Assembly: GCA_960531495.1 (NCBI GenBank)
Contig: OY482848.1
Coordinates: forward strand, 29,580,708 to 29,644,707
DNA: 64,000 nucleotides
Reading direction: 5' to 3'
From: Zeus faber
Taxonomy: Eukaryota; Chordata; Actinopteri; Zeiformes; Zeidae
The notes beneath the pieces were generated by a model, which ran no database searches, was not told the origin of the DNA, and saw nothing but the letters and a program-made list of their open reading frames with translations. The stretch's first letter is position 1. Each line of letters starts with the position of its first letter. The position numbers and the translations under genes are program-made. This document shows, in pieces, positions 1 through 12,826 of the stretch.

Positions 1-394
1 CAGGGGAATAGAACTCCAAAAATCACAGCCATTCATTTAGAACCAGCACTGCACTTAATAATAATAATTTCAGAATCAAATGTGGCACAGCTTTACACTT
101 CCCAAGTGCTAATTGTTAGGGAAGTCTAAAATAAATTGCCACCACAATGAACTTGGCCAAAAAGTCACCAAACTTGTGGATTTAAACTTGACGAGACCCC
201 ATTTTGTCATGAACAAGCTCCAAGTCCAGACAAAACAAGGGAGACCACACAGATACATGAGGGATTTAAGTAAAACAAAACTTATGTAACCCATATTGAG
301 CTATACACAAAATATGGTGAAATTTGTGGAGAAGTGGGTGTAGGGAAGTGTAGTGTGGGAAAAGTGTAAGGTGAAAAGAAAGCCTAGAGGTGGT
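1..394. other. Unassigned AT-rich sequence
   Basis: I see no gene, terminal repeat or recognisable element in this stretch. The small open frames on the minus strand have no family signature. It could be the far 5' end of the L1 that follows, or flanking DNA. Confidence 0.4.
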
Positions 395-432
395 GAGAGA
401 CAGGAGCATGCTTTGAGAGACAGGAGCATGCT
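395..432 (+). repeat. Two-copy 20-bp tandem repeat in L1 5' UTR
   Basis: The word gagagacaggagcatgct occurs at 395-412 and again at 415-432. Repeated units in the 5' UTR are common in L1 promoters (family knowledge), but a promoter role here is only inference. Confidence 0.7.
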
Positions 433-710
433 GTGATCTCTTGAGAAGACGGAAGTGAGTAGTGAGTGGAGACCCAACATGGCGGCGCCCTGCTACATTG
501 ACTAACACACCGGCAGCTCCATCTCAGACAAGATAACAAAGCAAATTACAAATAATATTTATATATATAAATATAAAAAAGGGAACACTGCGCAAAACCA
601 AAGTGGAGGACCTTGAGGATTATATAGATTTGTTTTAAACGAATACGTGATGGAAGACGACCAGGACCGCAATTACCGACACAGACGATCTCATACCGGA
701 TGCTGTAGAG

Positions 711-1884
711 GTCAGTGTCTTGGATGAGATTAACAAGAAGCTGGACATGCTTGGTCCACTTCTCCGAGACATTACTGAGATTAATGCTATGCCCTCTTAA
801 CAGGCTTGCCGGCCTGTGCGGTGAAGCCACTTCAGATGATACAGAATGCGGCGGTGCGACTGGTGTTCAACCAGCCAAAGAGGGCACATGTCACTCCGCT
901 GCTCATCGAGCTCCACTGGTTACCTGTAGCCGCCCGCATCAAGTTCAAGTCTCTTATGCTGGCCTACAGAGTGATTGTTGGGAATGCTCCCGCCTACTTA
1001 AATGCTCTTGTAAGAGCACATGTTGCCCCCCGGATGCTGCGCTCGTCAAATGAGCGTCGCCTGGCTCTGCCGGCCATACAGCCACGGCAATCCAGGCTAT
1101 TCTCATTTGTAGTTCCACGTTGGTGGAACGAGCTGCCAAAAATGACCAGAGCGGGGACCTCCCTCGCTGTCTTTAAGAAGCACCTGAAGACCCAGCTCTT
1201 CAGTGAGTACCTCCTGTCCTAATCTACAATTACTTTGCACCACCTTGCAGTATTTATTGTTACACCAATGTTGTTGTTACACTAATCTCTGTCGCAATGT
1301 AGCTGAATGTTATTCTCCCTTGTAAGTCGCTTTGGATAAAAGCGTCTGCCAAATGACTAAATGTAAATGTAATGTAAATGTAAAGCCAGCCTTGATTTCC
1401 TGCACCACACGGTCGGAGAGATGCAAAAAGAAAAGTTGTAAAAAAATAAAATAAAATTATGGAAGAGACTATCCTGGATATACAATCCAGAAGTATGCAG
1501 GACAACCTCATCTTTTCTGGGATCCCAGAGAACAACGCCAAGTCCCCAGAAAATATGGTGAAAGACTTTTTCTGCACCGCCCTCAAACTTTCGACGGACA
1601 CCGTGAAGCAGATCTCCTTCCACCGGGTTTATCGACTGGGACACTGCATGGGGAACCGTCCCCGCTCCATCATTGCCAAGTTTGAACACTTCAAGCACAA
1701 GGAGCTGATTAAAAGCAGAGGACAGGAGCTGAAAGGAACCACGCTGGGTATGAACAATCAATTCCCCCGGAAGATCAATGACCGACGGAAGGTGCTGTAT
1801 CCCATCCTGAAGGAGAACCGGCAGAAGGGTAAACGCGTATCGATGGTTGTTGATAAATTAAATATAGACGGTCTGTTATACTGA
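711..1884 (+). pseudogene. L1 ORF1 remnant (RNA-binding protein), split by L2
   Basis: The first piece (711-796) reads VSVLDEINKKLDMLGPLLRD, a coiled-coil-like heptad stretch. The second piece (about 1,384-1,884) includes an open frame of 141 codons from ATG 1,459. It contains DNLIFSGIPE followed by HRVYRLG and RPRSIIAKFEHFKHKELI, which match the RRM and C-terminal domain of L1 ORF1p (Transposase_22 family). ORF1p is the trimeric RNA-binding chaperone of the L1 particle. The reading frame changes just before 1,459, and the L2 insertion separates the coiled coil from the RRM. The ATG at 1,459 is therefore an internal methionine and not the native start. Confidence 0.75.
797..1383 (+). mobile_element. 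L2 LINE, 5'-truncated 3' end
   Basis: An open frame at 806-1,222 encodes the extreme C-terminus of an L2/CR1-group ORF2: QNAAVRLVFNQPKRAHVTPL, then HWLPVAARIKFKSLMLAYRV, then WWNELPK and a final FKKHLKTQLF. The 3' UTR ends with gtcgctttggataaaagcgt and an (aaatgt)n tail at about 1,330-1,383, which is the usual fish L2 end. It lies inside the L1 ORF1 region and so is younger than that L1. No clean target duplication is visible, as is common for L2. Only the last ~590 bp of the element is present. Confidence 0.85.
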
Positions 1885-2348
1885 GACTCCTCCATCACAC
1901 CCTGGTTAATTTGATCTCTATGTATGAATTCTTATAATTCTGGTTATTATATACTGCAAGATGTAGAAAAAGGCATGCTATCTATGTCAGGATTTAAAAT
2001 ATCGCTCACTCTCATCACCCTCCAAATTCCCCCTCCCTAGTTCTCTCATCATCTCACCTCCCTAATCTCTCTCTCCTCACTTCTCCTATCGCTCTCACTC
2101 TATTATGTCACTCACTTTATTTTTGTCTTATCCGGCAATGTTCTATGTTTATCTTTGTCTACTTGTCATTTGTTTGTGTAGTTATGTATCCCTACAAACT
2201 TCCTGCAATACTATTACAGTGAAAAGGAATGTAATGGAGGAAATCCCAGACTCATCTATGGGAAAGCATGGGAACTGTAGTATAGTTATTGCCTTGGATG
2301 CGCAATGCCATCACCCACTAACTAACTTCAGTGACACAGTGACAGTTT

Positions 2349-5300
2349 GTTAGTTGGAATGTGAGAGGCTTTTGCTCACCTGCTAAACGTAGCAAAATCC
2401 TATCTCACCTCACCAGGATGAACCCCAGCTTCTGTCTACTGCAAGAAACCCACCTCACTGCATTTGAGCACCTCAAACTCAAAACTTAATGTGTTAATCA
2501 GATGTTTTCCGCATCATACAACTTAAATAAAAGAGGTGTCTATATTGATCAATAAAAGTATCCCATATCAAAATAAAACCACAATATCAGACCCAGAAGG
2601 GCATTACATAATGATTAATGAGATTTTAGGTAACATCAAATTAACCATAGCTAATATTTATGGCCCCAATGAGCATGACCCAAATTTCTTTCACAATATA
2701 TTTTCAAAACTTTTAGAATTCTCTGAATCAATTATCATATTGGGAGGAGACTTCAATACAGTATTGGATCCAAGTTTAGACAGTTCTCAAGCCAGAAATA
2801 TTCACAAATCCTGGCGTTCGTCAGACACTATCCAACAATAGTGATCTTCTTCTTGGGGATTGTTGGTGATCAAATAACCCACAATTACCAATACACATAT
2901 TATTCACCACCCCACCAAAGTTTCTCTAGAATCTACCTCTTCTTGACAAGTAACTCCACACTGTCCAAATTCACTAATCCTGAAATCCACCCTATTGTAA
3001 TTTCCGATCACGGGATGATTAGTTTCAACCTGATACATGAAACAAACTGGAACCCTCCCGGCAGGTGGAGGTTTAACACCTCACTTTTAACAGATAAAGA
3101 ATTTAACCATTTATTTTCCAGAGAATAGACTCCCTTCATTGAACTGAATGATTCCCCAGAAATATCACCGTCCTTAATCTAGGAAACAGCTAAGGCAGTT
3201 CTAAGAGGTAGTAATATTTAATTCTCCACTCACAAGAAAAAAAAGGACAAGAATGCCAAAATTAACTCAAACAGTGAATAAAAGAGTTGCACTCCCAACA
3301 AGACCACTCATCCACTGAGCAAATCCGAACTGAGATCCGGACAATTATATCTCAACTTGATAATATCATCCTTTAAGATAGAATTCCTTATGCAACGAAC
3401 AAGAGCAAATTATTTTGAATTCAATGACAAATCAGGTACATTTCTTGCCAATCAATTGAAACCCGAGAGAGAAAAAAAACACTTATTACAGACATCAAAG
3501 ATCCACAGGGTAGGATAACATACTCCCTGCAAGACATAACATATTTAGAGACTTTTATAATAACCTATATCACTCAGATAATGAATCTACTATATCAAAA
3601 ATTCACTCATTCCTTGATGATATTGACCTTCCTTAGCTTTCGACGGAGCAGGCTACCACCTTAGATTAACCTTACTCTAGAAGAACTCAGGAAAACTCTC
3701 TTCTCTATGCCCAACAATAAATCAGCTGGATCAGATGGCTACCCAGTGGAATTTTATAAACACTTCTTGCCACTTATATCCCCATTATTCATCAGAATGG
3801 TTACAGAGGTAAAGTCAACCTCCACCATGCCTCCGCACATACTGCTCTCATTTCGGTTTTGCTCAAACCCAATACAACTCTACAATGCAGCAAAAGACAA
3901 GGATGCCCGCTCTCTTCTTTACTATTCACCATTTTTATTGAACCCCTCATGACGGCCATCCGAAAAACAGTAATATCGTAGGCCTACAAACAGGAAAATC
4001 TGTTCATAAAATCAGTTTGTATGCAGACAATATCTTGTTGTACATACGGAACCCAATATCATCCCTACCCGAGGTGTTCTTATATCTCAGCTATCTCAGA
4101 CTATTCAATAGATTGGACCAAGACCACAGTCTTACCACTCAGTGGGGGGGACTGCAATGCTGCAACCCAGAAACTTCCCTTAACCATCACAACGGGCAGT
4201 ATTAGATACCTTGGTATAGATATCGCCACCAATCTGTTAGATTTGTTTACCCTTAACTTCACTCCATTGCTCAAATCCATTGAAGAAGACCTCATTTGAT
4301 TGAACAACCTACCCATTTCACTAATTGGTAGGATAGCAGCAGTGAAAATGAATATACTTCCAAAAATAAACCTTGCATTTTCAATGACCCCAGTGCAACC
4401 AACAGTACATTGGTTTAATACTCTAGACTCAATAGTCAATCAACTTTATTCGCAATACAAGAAACTGAGAATTCAACGAGCAACACTACTGAAAAACAAA
4501 GACTGTGGAGGCCTAGCAGCCCCAAATTTTAGATACTACTATCTAGCAAACCATCTTCAATTCATTATTAAATGGTTACAACCAGAGCAACAATTGGCCC
4601 ATGGATGGTGAAACATTGAACAAACAGAATGTCAGGAGTTATCATTATCTGATCTCCCATTCCTTTCTGAATCAATATGGAAACATAATTGCTTTAAAAA
4701 CCCATTTATCGCAACAACTCTGTCAGCCTGGTGGAAATTCACCAAACTCAGTGGTCACACTCTATCTCCAACACAAATTGACGCCAATCTGGCACATCCA
4801 AGATTTTCTGGTTAAAAACAGACCAATAATCTTTAGGTCTTGGAAAAGACAAGGAATTACTCATCTGGAACACATTTTTGAAAACAATTCACTAATATCC
4901 TTCCCAACTTTAACCCAAAAGCATAATATCAGTGGCCATGGCTTCCTTCAATTACTTCAAATACAGCAGTCTCTAAAATTTTAAACCAAATTGACGAACA
5001 ACATCCTACAACCACCTCAAATGGTTGAACATCTCACTCAGATAGGTCACTTGAAAAATCCCTTTTCCAGAAGATACAAAACTTTTATTAATAACAGATG
5101 ACACCTTGTCTTTACCTACAAAGAAAAAAGAAAGAGACTTTGCTGTTCCCGCTGTTATCAACCTGTGGAAGCTTATTTGTACCTTTTCTATGACCCGCAA
5201 CTCAAAATGCAACTCATCCAATATAAGATCTTGCACAGAACTCATATCACGGAGCACAAAATGTTCAAAATGGGTTTTGTGGATGAAGACATTTGCTCTC

Positions 5301-5640
5301 ACTGTTCCCTTGATACCAGAGATGACTACTTTCATGCCTTTCATGCCCACCTATCCTTGCATTCTGGACCAACATCACCAAAAAGCTATCAACCCTTCTG
5401 GGTCGCAGCATTGCAGTCTCCCCGTCTATATGTCTTCTTGGTGACCTCTCCTCAGTCGACCCACCACTGAAACACCACCAACCCATTTTGATCGCCTTAA
5501 CAATTACCAAGAAATTTTTCAATTGGAAAAAGACAGATAATCTCACCACATCCCAATGGTTGCAGTTATTAATAGATTAGATCTCAATGGAAAAACTATT
5601 GGCAATATCCAAAAACAACTTTGATTAATTTAATAAAATA
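2349..5640 (+). pseudogene. L1 ORF2 remnant (endonuclease-reverse transcriptase)
   Basis: The frame opening at 2,349 reads VSWNVRGF and then LLQETHLT, the start of the AP-type endonuclease. GGDFNTVLDPSLD lies near 2,743-2,781 and ISDHGMISF near 3,000-3,026, which are later endonuclease motifs. RT segments follow: KSAGSDGYPVEFYKHF near 3,719-3,766 and MYADNILLYI near 4,017-4,046, where the second catalytic Asp of YADD is Asn. Downstream are RYLGIDIATN and LPISLIGRIAAVKMNILPK (about 4,205-4,365) and a zinc-knuckle-like CSHCSLDTRDDYFHAFHAH near 5,300-5,355. Several frame changes and stops are present, and the palm between about 3,830 and 3,960 looks shortened. Non-functional. Confidence 0.85.
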
Positions 5641-5659
5641 TGTGCTACTTTTAGCTCCA

Positions 5660-7175
5660 TCATTTAATGCTTCCTAAGTCGGGGCTTGCTTTGGGGCATG
5701 TTGGGGTCCTCCTGGTCTGCCAGGGCTCTGCGGTTGGGTGGATGCTCGGGTGGCTCTGGGGACGTCCGCAGGGGAGTTGGGGGTGTGGGAGGTGGTGTCA
5801 GCTCCTTTTCCTGAGTTGAGCTGGCCTGTCTCTGGGGGTGGGACCGTGCTCCTGGGGAGTACCTGCAGCTTGCATCCATGTGTTGGTTCGGGATGTGGTT
5901 GTGGGTTCTGGGGCTCGGGTTGGGGGCGGGGGTCGCTGTTTTGGGTCTTGGCCTTGTGGTCGGAGGATTGGCGCGCCGCTGCGGTCGCCTGCCCTGTGGG
6001 TGGGGTGGCTGGGCTTGTGTGTCCTTCTGCATCCCATGGGGGGGGGCGGTGACCTGTCGTGCCGGGGCTGGTTAGGCATTCTGTCTCGTCCTGTCAACCA
6101 GGATCCTTAACCTGGCTGGCTATGCTAGGTGCGGGGCTCACCATGTGGCATCCTTCGATTGGGGGCAGTCTCCTGTTGTCACACTAAAATGCCGGGGCAC
6201 CTGCCGCCAGTCTCTCTCGGTGTGCCGGGCGCTTGTCACTTGGGGGTCGGGCTGTGAGTGGGGGTGCCCTCTGCCGCCCTCTGTTCTGTGGTCCGCATGC
6301 TTGGCGCTGACCAGGGGCCTGATGGGGGCGTGGAGCTGCCCGGCATGGCGGAGGAACATGGCGGACCGCTCTGCGCCCATGGCTGGTTGCTGTAGGTTGG
6401 CTGCCGCCAAGTATGGGAGGTGGGTGTGCTAGGGCACGGTCGGGTCCGGGGGGAAGGGGGTCCGCATGGTTGCTCCCCAGCCTGCTGCGCTCCTGGATAG
6501 ATCCAGTTGTGATTCACCTATCTCTCCCAGTGCCAAAACTCATACTCAGCATATACACTACACAATAGGCCGAGGGCTTGTGGGATGGGCGGGTTTGCAA
6601 GCTATGTTAGTGGGGATGCGCTGAGCGCATGCTGCTATGTGTATGGGCACTTGACGCTCATGCCGGGTGGGGCGTCTGGTCGGCTGTAGTGGGACGGGCC
6701 TCCCCCTTGCGCGGGCCGTGGGTGCGCATGGGAGTCCTGCCGGCTCGCCCACGGGGTGGGCGGCTCAGGCAGGGTGTCGGTCTGTCGCCGTGGGGCCGGG
6801 ATCCAGGCTTGCGGTCCATGCCATGCGCCCGCAGCTCGGGTGCTGTGCCTGTGGCTGCGTCTTGTGCCTGCACCTGGGTATTGGTTGTATGTGTGCTCCC
6901 CTGAGTTGCAAGGTCTCCTCGTGCTCCCTGGGACTGGGTAATGCTCCTCGGGGCTGGGCGTGGGGGTTGCTCCACAGCCCTCTGGCTTCTCTGGGGGCCC
7001 ATGGGTCTTCTGTGGTCGCAGGCCGCTTTCCTGCAGCTGTAGGGTGTCTACAAGGCTGCGGAGTTCGGGGGGGCTTCGGGGCTCTTTCCTCTGCTTGAAG
7101 GCGCCACGACATAATACCGACCTTCTACACCAGTACCAATGAGGATAAGTCATGTACACTCACCGGTGGACATCT
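5660..7175 (+). other. GC-rich L1 3' UTR
   Basis: About 1.5 kb of G-rich (plus-strand) sequence sits between the end of ORF2 and the CA array, sharply different from the AT-rich coding part. The apparent open frames here are composition artefacts. The same sequence reappears inverted at 28,978-29,445 (matching about 6,270-6,720 here) and at 59,121-59,585 (matching about 6,840-7,490). That shows it is a mobile module belonging to L1 and not a CpG-island promoter of a host gene. Confidence 0.75.
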
Positions 7176-7184
7176 TACACAAAC

Positions 7185-7219
<35 letters not shown>

Positions 7220-7226
7220 CACACAC

Positions 7227-7312
<86 letters not shown>
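7176..7312 (+). repeat. (CA)n microsatellite in L1 3' UTR
   Basis: About 137 bp of CA units with a few interruptions. In the inverted L1 copy at 59.2 kb a (GT)n array occupies the same relative place, so the array, or its seed, travels with the L1. Confidence 0.97.
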
Positions 7313-7316
<4 letters not shown>

Positions 7317-7699
7317 GACATCAACATCAAACATGCACACACCACCACACTTGCTTCAAGTGCACCCCAGCACCCTCCTGGTTGCATTCCTCTCCTTTCC
7401 TCCCTCATTTACTGCCATAACTATGACAGGAAGAGGCCACGTGACCAGTTGTAGTTCTAGTTTTCCTGAACCTAATTAACTGTTTTTCAATACATGTTGT
7501 CATCCAATGTTTATGTTTTTGTGTAAATGTTGTTTGATTCTGTTTATTTGTCTCACCCGTTGTGATTCCCCCCTTTCTGGAGTAGGGATCAGTTGTTTAT
7601 ATACCCAAACATAATAAATAGTTCTCCAAAGAGGGGGATTGGTGGTGGTTCTCTATAACCAAAAACTGTGCTCTTGTCATTCTACAGGTCGTCCACAGG
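7313..7699 (+). other. L1 terminal 3' UTR segment
   Basis: This segment follows the first CA array and ends at the second. It is matched in reverse by two stretches: 55,930-56,122 (the last 200 bp, including the words atagttctccaaag and ggtggttctctataacc, allowing substitutions) and 59,121-59,273. It contains an aataaat word near 7,615 that could act as a polyadenylation signal. Confidence 0.7.
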
Positions 7700-8357
<658 letters not shown>

Positions 8358-8420
8358 CACTTTCTTTCTTTCTTTCTCTTTCTTTTTTTTCTTTCTTTCT
8401 TTCCTTCTTTCTTTCTTTCA
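8358..8420 (+). repeat. (CTTT)n tetranucleotide repeat
   Basis: Imperfect CTTT/TTTC units over about 60 bp, pyrimidine-only on this strand. Confidence 0.95.
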
Positions 8421-9250
8421 CTTTTTGATCCCAGGGAAGAGATAAGGGGCCTTGAAAGTCCTTCATTCAAGATGCTCTGACACTGTTTGACCACAGCAGG
8501 GCAGTAGGGGGATAAACAGCAGCCTAGCAGGGGATGTTTTGTGCAGGAAGTGCTATATTCACTCCATCCAGTTTGAAACAGATACTGCAGATAGGCCTTT
8601 GACTGAAGGCCCCTCAATAGTTTGGCATTTGACTAAGTACCAGTAACCAGATAAGAACAGGATTGAATATATCCAAAATAGCACAGCATTGAGAGTGTAA
8701 GTGAGGAAAATACCTGTCGGAAATACCTAAAAAGTAGCTTTTTCACTTTCCACTTTTAGCTCAGTATTGCATAGGAGATAGGCGGTTGATTGAGGACGCC
8801 TAAATAAATAGCACTTTGACTGAGGAGCTCTACGTAGATAGTCGTTTGACGGAGCATCCTGGGAGAGTGTGAGATTAAGGCACAGCAGCACACTCTCTAA
8901 TCTACTGTAGGAACGGCTGCTATGAATAAAATATTCAAACATCTGAAACAGTGTGAGTATTCAAATATTGAATTATATGAAAATGGGGGAACAGGGGACT
9001 CGACTAGGAAAAGTTGTCTTTGTAAATTAGATATTACAGTATTTAACAAATAACTAATTCAACTTACGACACCATAGACAACAACTTTGTCATTCAAAAT
9101 TGAAAAGTTTACTCTAAAATTCTACTTTTTAAATTATGAACTGCAAGCTAGTTTGTTCATTGTTAAGGGGAATACATCTCTGCACCGGTAAAGGTGCAAT
9201 TATTTTACTTGTGTAAAGTTTCTCTAAATGATTCAGTGAAATTATGTTGA
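8421..9250. other. No recognisable gene
   Basis: Short imperfect repeats of a theme near cctttgactgaaggcccctc (8,597), tagcactttgactgaggagc (8,809) and agtcgtttgacggagc (8,838) are visible, but no family is recognised. Confidence 0.45.
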
Positions 9251-9254
9251 AATT

Positions 9255-9458
9255 TTTTAGAAAGAGTCTTTATTTGTCACACAAATAAAGTCCTCTGCAT
9301 TTAACCCATCCTGTCCTTCCTCCGGGCCCACAGCCAGGAGCAGTGGGCAGCATACGTGGACGCGCCCGGGGACCAGTGATCCCACCCCGGGTGGGAATCG
9401 AACCCAGGACCTTCTTGCTGTGAGGCAGCAGTGCAATGCACTGCGCCACCGTGCCTAA
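9255..9458 (-). mobile_element. tRNA-derived SINE
   Basis: Read on the minus strand, it starts with ggcacggtggcgcagtg and contains a B-box-like ggttcgattcccacc and a stretch gggttaaatgcagaggac. It ends in tttgtgtgacaaataaagac. This head-to-tail order is that of a common fish SINE with a tRNA-like promoter head. It is transcribed by RNA polymerase III in active copies and copied by a LINE partner. No target duplication was established. Confidence 0.75.
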
Positions 9459-9880
9459 TTACAGCCAAACTTCTGCGGATGGTTGCTTACAACTTTGCTT
9501 TCAACTTTCAATAACATCCACCAAACACTTGGTTATGACGGCAAGTGCAATAACCCTTTGCTTAGACTAAGACTAAGCCTACAACCTGACAAAACCTGAT
9601 TCAATGTAGCTGTGTTGGCATACACCTGACAACTTGTATATTCACTTCCCGACTGATTGAGGTTTTTCAGAGTTGGAAGAACATCATTGGTTGCGCCAAG
9701 GATACATTTATGACTATGAATATGAATACGATTGGTCTCCATGCTCCGCAAATATCGGCAATATCGGCATCCATTCTTGTCCAATTCCACCACTGTTATG
9801 CCTGTGAAACTTCCCTTACACAGCTACCAGCTTCATCCTGCTGCCAAATCTGACCAACAAGCATCTGCCCCCTTTCGGAC
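9459..9880. other. No recognisable feature
   Basis: No gene or element is recognised between the SINE and the LTR-like repeat. Confidence 0.4.
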
Positions 9881-9881
9881 T

Positions 9882-10321
9882 CACTGTGGTGTGGGGGTTG
9901 TGTGGTTTGAGCAGCCACACCTGTCCTGGGTCTAGGTGATTGGGCAAGGGATTAGTATGGCTGTATAACTGTTGCTCGTTAGAATAATCATTGAGCAACT
10001 GTTAAAACCCCATCCCCACACTCACACAGGAGAGAAGCCCTTTTCATGATATGTCTTTCCATCGGCTCCGGGCTTATTCGATCTAATAAACTGCTTTCAA
10101 TCTCATCGTCTATGAGGTTGAAAGCATTGAGCAACAGTTAAAACCCCCATCCCCACACTCACACAGGAGAGAAGCCCTTGTCATGATATGTCTTTCCATC
10201 GGCTCTGGGCTTATTTGATTTAATAAACTGTTTTCAACCTCATCATCTGTGTCTCTGTGCTGGAGGGCCGTGGAAATGCCACTCAAATGGTGTGTGGCAT
10301 GCAAAACTGCCACAGTGGCAC
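9882..10321 (+). repeat. LTR-like direct repeat, copy R1
   Basis: Copy R1 runs from gtgtggtttgagcagccaca (about 9,895) through cttgtcatgatatgtctttc, an aataaactg polyadenylation-like word and tgtctctgtgctggagggcc. The same order returns at about 11,026-11,235 plus 16,971-17,060 (copy R2). A polyadenylation-like word followed by GT-rich sequence is what an LTR R/U5 region looks like. No protein-coding remnant lies between the copies, so the family is not known. It is treated as a decayed fossil. Confidence 0.55.
9993..10248 (+). repeat. Local tandem duplication inside R1
   Basis: About 119 bp at 9,993-10,112 is repeated with small differences at 10,130-10,248. Both begin gagcaac(t/a)gttaaaacccc, include the aataaact word and end near catc(g/a)tct. 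Confidence 0.85.
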
Positions 10322-10843
10322 TGTCACGACCAGAACTGGGAGGGACCCAAACGCACGACACAGGGAGACGGGAGGCAGGCAAAGGATGTTTATTAGCCGG
10401 GACGGTGGGGATGGAGCAGGGCATGGCAGGGATGATGATGACCAGGAGATGGGGTCCAGGATCCGGGTGGAGAGACGGGGAACTAGGCTGGATGGAGATG
10501 GACGGAGAGCCTTGGTCGGCGAGCGGAGACAGGCAGGTAAACCGGGCTGGCTGGATTTGGAGAGACAGACTGGGTCGACGAGAGGAGACAAGCGGGTAAG
10601 GGGAAGACGAGACAACGAGACATAAACTAGGAACTAGGAATAGGCCCTAGGAACTTGGAAGGGAGCCAATAGCGATACAACTCTGGGAAAGCTAGTTGAC
10701 GGTCTGGCAAGGAATGACTAGGAAGCTGGGACTAAATACTGTGCAGGTAATTGATCCCAAGTGTGTGCAATTGGGCTTGAGTAGGGAGCTGCAGATGGGG
10801 CAAGGGCGGCCTCTAGTGGCACTGGGAGGCCGTGGGCCTAACA
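10322..10843 (-). mobile_element. Gypsy solo LTR with 5-bp target duplication
   Basis: A 522-bp LTR runs on the minus strand from TGTTAGGCCCACGGCC to GGTCGTGACA. It is flanked on both sides by GGCAC (10,317-10,321 and 10,844-10,848), the 5-bp target duplication expected of Gypsy integration. It is the same LTR family as those at 12,573-15,958 and 17,337-22,043. A solo LTR forms when the two LTRs of one element recombine. It lies in the sequence between R1 and R2 and is younger than them. Confidence 0.88.
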
Positions 10844-11025
10844 GGCACCTGAATAGGGGCCCTCCGGCACGGGGAAGAGGCACAGAAGGGCCGTCCGAAG
10901 ATGCCCTGGAGCAACAAACGGGTCAACGGGCGGCCCCTGCACCAACCCTCTCCGACCTGCCAGCAGCAGCACCCAGGGTAGGGATTCTTCCTGGCCTCAA
11001 TTTGGTGTCGAGGTATATGGTACGG
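10844..11025. other. Spacer between R1 and R2
   Basis: About 180 bp that belongs to the host element of the R1/R2 repeats or to flanking DNA. No motif is recognised. Confidence 0.35.
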
Positions 11026-11541
11026 GATGGTGTGGTTTGAGCAGCCACACTCATCCTTGGTCTAGGTGATTGGGCATAAGATCAGGGTGGCTGTATACCT
11101 GTTGGTCATTAAAATAATCAATGAGCAACGAAAAGCACCCATCACCACACACACACAGGAGAGGAGCCCTTGTCATGACATGTCTTTCCATCTGCTCTGT
11201 GCTTGTTCCATCTTGCCTTCAACTCCATCGTCTATTAGTGGTGTGGAAATTTCTCAATTCTAAGATGCATCGCGATGCGGACATGTATAATTCTGCATCG
11301 ATGCCGTGACAAAACATAATCGGGAGTTTGGAAATATAATGGTTAAAAAAAAACAACCCTACCATTCATTTTCTAATGGACAGATTTTCTTGTGATTAAA
11401 ATAACAGCCTACAGCCTGACTTCGGCTGCACAATAAAGTTATAAAGTTATGTCACTCATGCAGTAATGTCATTCTTTTGCATTGCATTGCATCTTTTTGA
11501 ATTGTGGGATTGTGGGCATTTCTTTTATATGTTGATGTGAT

Positions 11542-12490
11542 ATGGTGGAGATAGGCAGAGATCAGCAGCAAGCGATTAAAAATTCACCCATTATTATCAA
11601 AGCGGCTATCTGGGCACATTTGGGATTTTATGAACTTACTGGGAAGCACAAACTGGACAAGACGGACGCCGTGTGTAAAATCTGCATCACAAAAATGTTA
11701 TACTTTGGTAACAGGACGAATATGAAGAATCATGTAAGCCATCCAACTCTAAGAGAGGGAAGAGAATCACCCAATCTGTGGCAGCTTTCATAGCTAAAGA
11801 TCTCCGGCATTATTCGGTTGTAGAGAACTCCATGTTTGGAGTCCAGGTAATGGAGTCAATGAGTAAAGCTAGTCTAGTTGCTGTTTCTGCCGTAACTGAC
11901 TTGTGTGTAAGAATAACAGCACATTATATTAGCAAGGACTGGCAGCTTTTTATCACATGTGCTGTAAACGAGAGCCATTTATCACAGTCACACAGGTTCT
12001 CATCTGGTGGAGCTACTGATTAATGTCGTGGAAGAATGGCAGCTAACAGATAAAGATGCAGTGCTTGTGACAGACAACGCATCTAACATGGTAGTTGCTG
12101 CGCAAGTCCCAAAATTCTCTAATATGAAATGCTTCCCTCATACATTGAATCTTGCATCACAACAGCCACCTAAACTACCCTCAGTCTGCAGGTTGCTGGG
12201 CAGAATCCAATGGGTATCAACATTCTTCCACTGCAGCACTACCGCAAACCACCATCTGCAAGTAAATCAGAAACTTCTTGGCCTGCTAAGTCTGTCAAGT
12301 CAACTAACATTGCCACCAGGTGGAACAGCGCATCTGAAATCGTGGAGAGGTTTTTAGAACAACAACATGCAATTTGTGTCATCTTGTCACCCCTTTTTAA
12401 GGGTCTGCCCTTCCTCACAGAGGAGGAGAGATTTAACATCTACAGAGATGTGACTGCAGAGGCCTCATCCTTGGAGGTAATTTCACCATG
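11542..12490 (+). pseudogene. hAT transposase, N-terminal BED finger and core
   Basis: An open frame from 11,542 includes AIWAHLGFYELTG and AVCKICITKMLYF followed by NMKNHV, the Cys-Cys-His pattern of a BED zinc finger. The frame shifts near 11,780 and continues with LVAVSAVTDLCVRITAHYIS. After another shift comes DAVLVTDNASNMVVAA, the catalytic-core TDNASN box of ZBED-like hAT transposases, then CFPHTLNLA. Further pieces run to EEERFNIYRDVTAEASSLE near 12,476, where a GTAATT splice-donor-like word follows. Host ZBED genes share this layout, but the frame changes and terminal inverted repeats favour a dead transposon over a domesticated gene. Confidence 0.75.
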
Positions 12491-12826
12491 TTTCATATAA
12501 AACTTATAAAATTAAAACAAACTTAAAATTGTCATTACAATAGTAAGTAGCTACAATGAGTAAATGTTTTACTGTTAGGCCAGTGGCCTCCCAGCACCAC
12601 TAGAAGCCGCTCTTGACCTATCCGCAGCTCCTCCCTTAGGCCAATTTCACACACCTGGGATCAATTACCTTCATCACCCACACAGTATTTATTCTCCAGC
12701 TCCCCAGTCACTCATTGCCTGATCGTCAACTAGCTTACCCAAGTTGTACTGCTACCGGCCTAGTTCCTAGTTCCTAGCTCCTAGTTCCTAGTCCTAGCAC
12801 TTGTTCCGAGTTCCTAGTTTATGTCT

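Noticed and set aside
5700-7160. Many 90-170 codon Pro/Arg/Gly-rich frames and a possible CpG island
   Set aside because: They overlap in several frames on both strands and lie in the GC-rich L1 3' UTR that recurs elsewhere in the window.
11542-12490. Host ZBED gene
   Set aside because: Frame changes, terminal inverted repeats and nested insertions fit a dead hAT transposon better.
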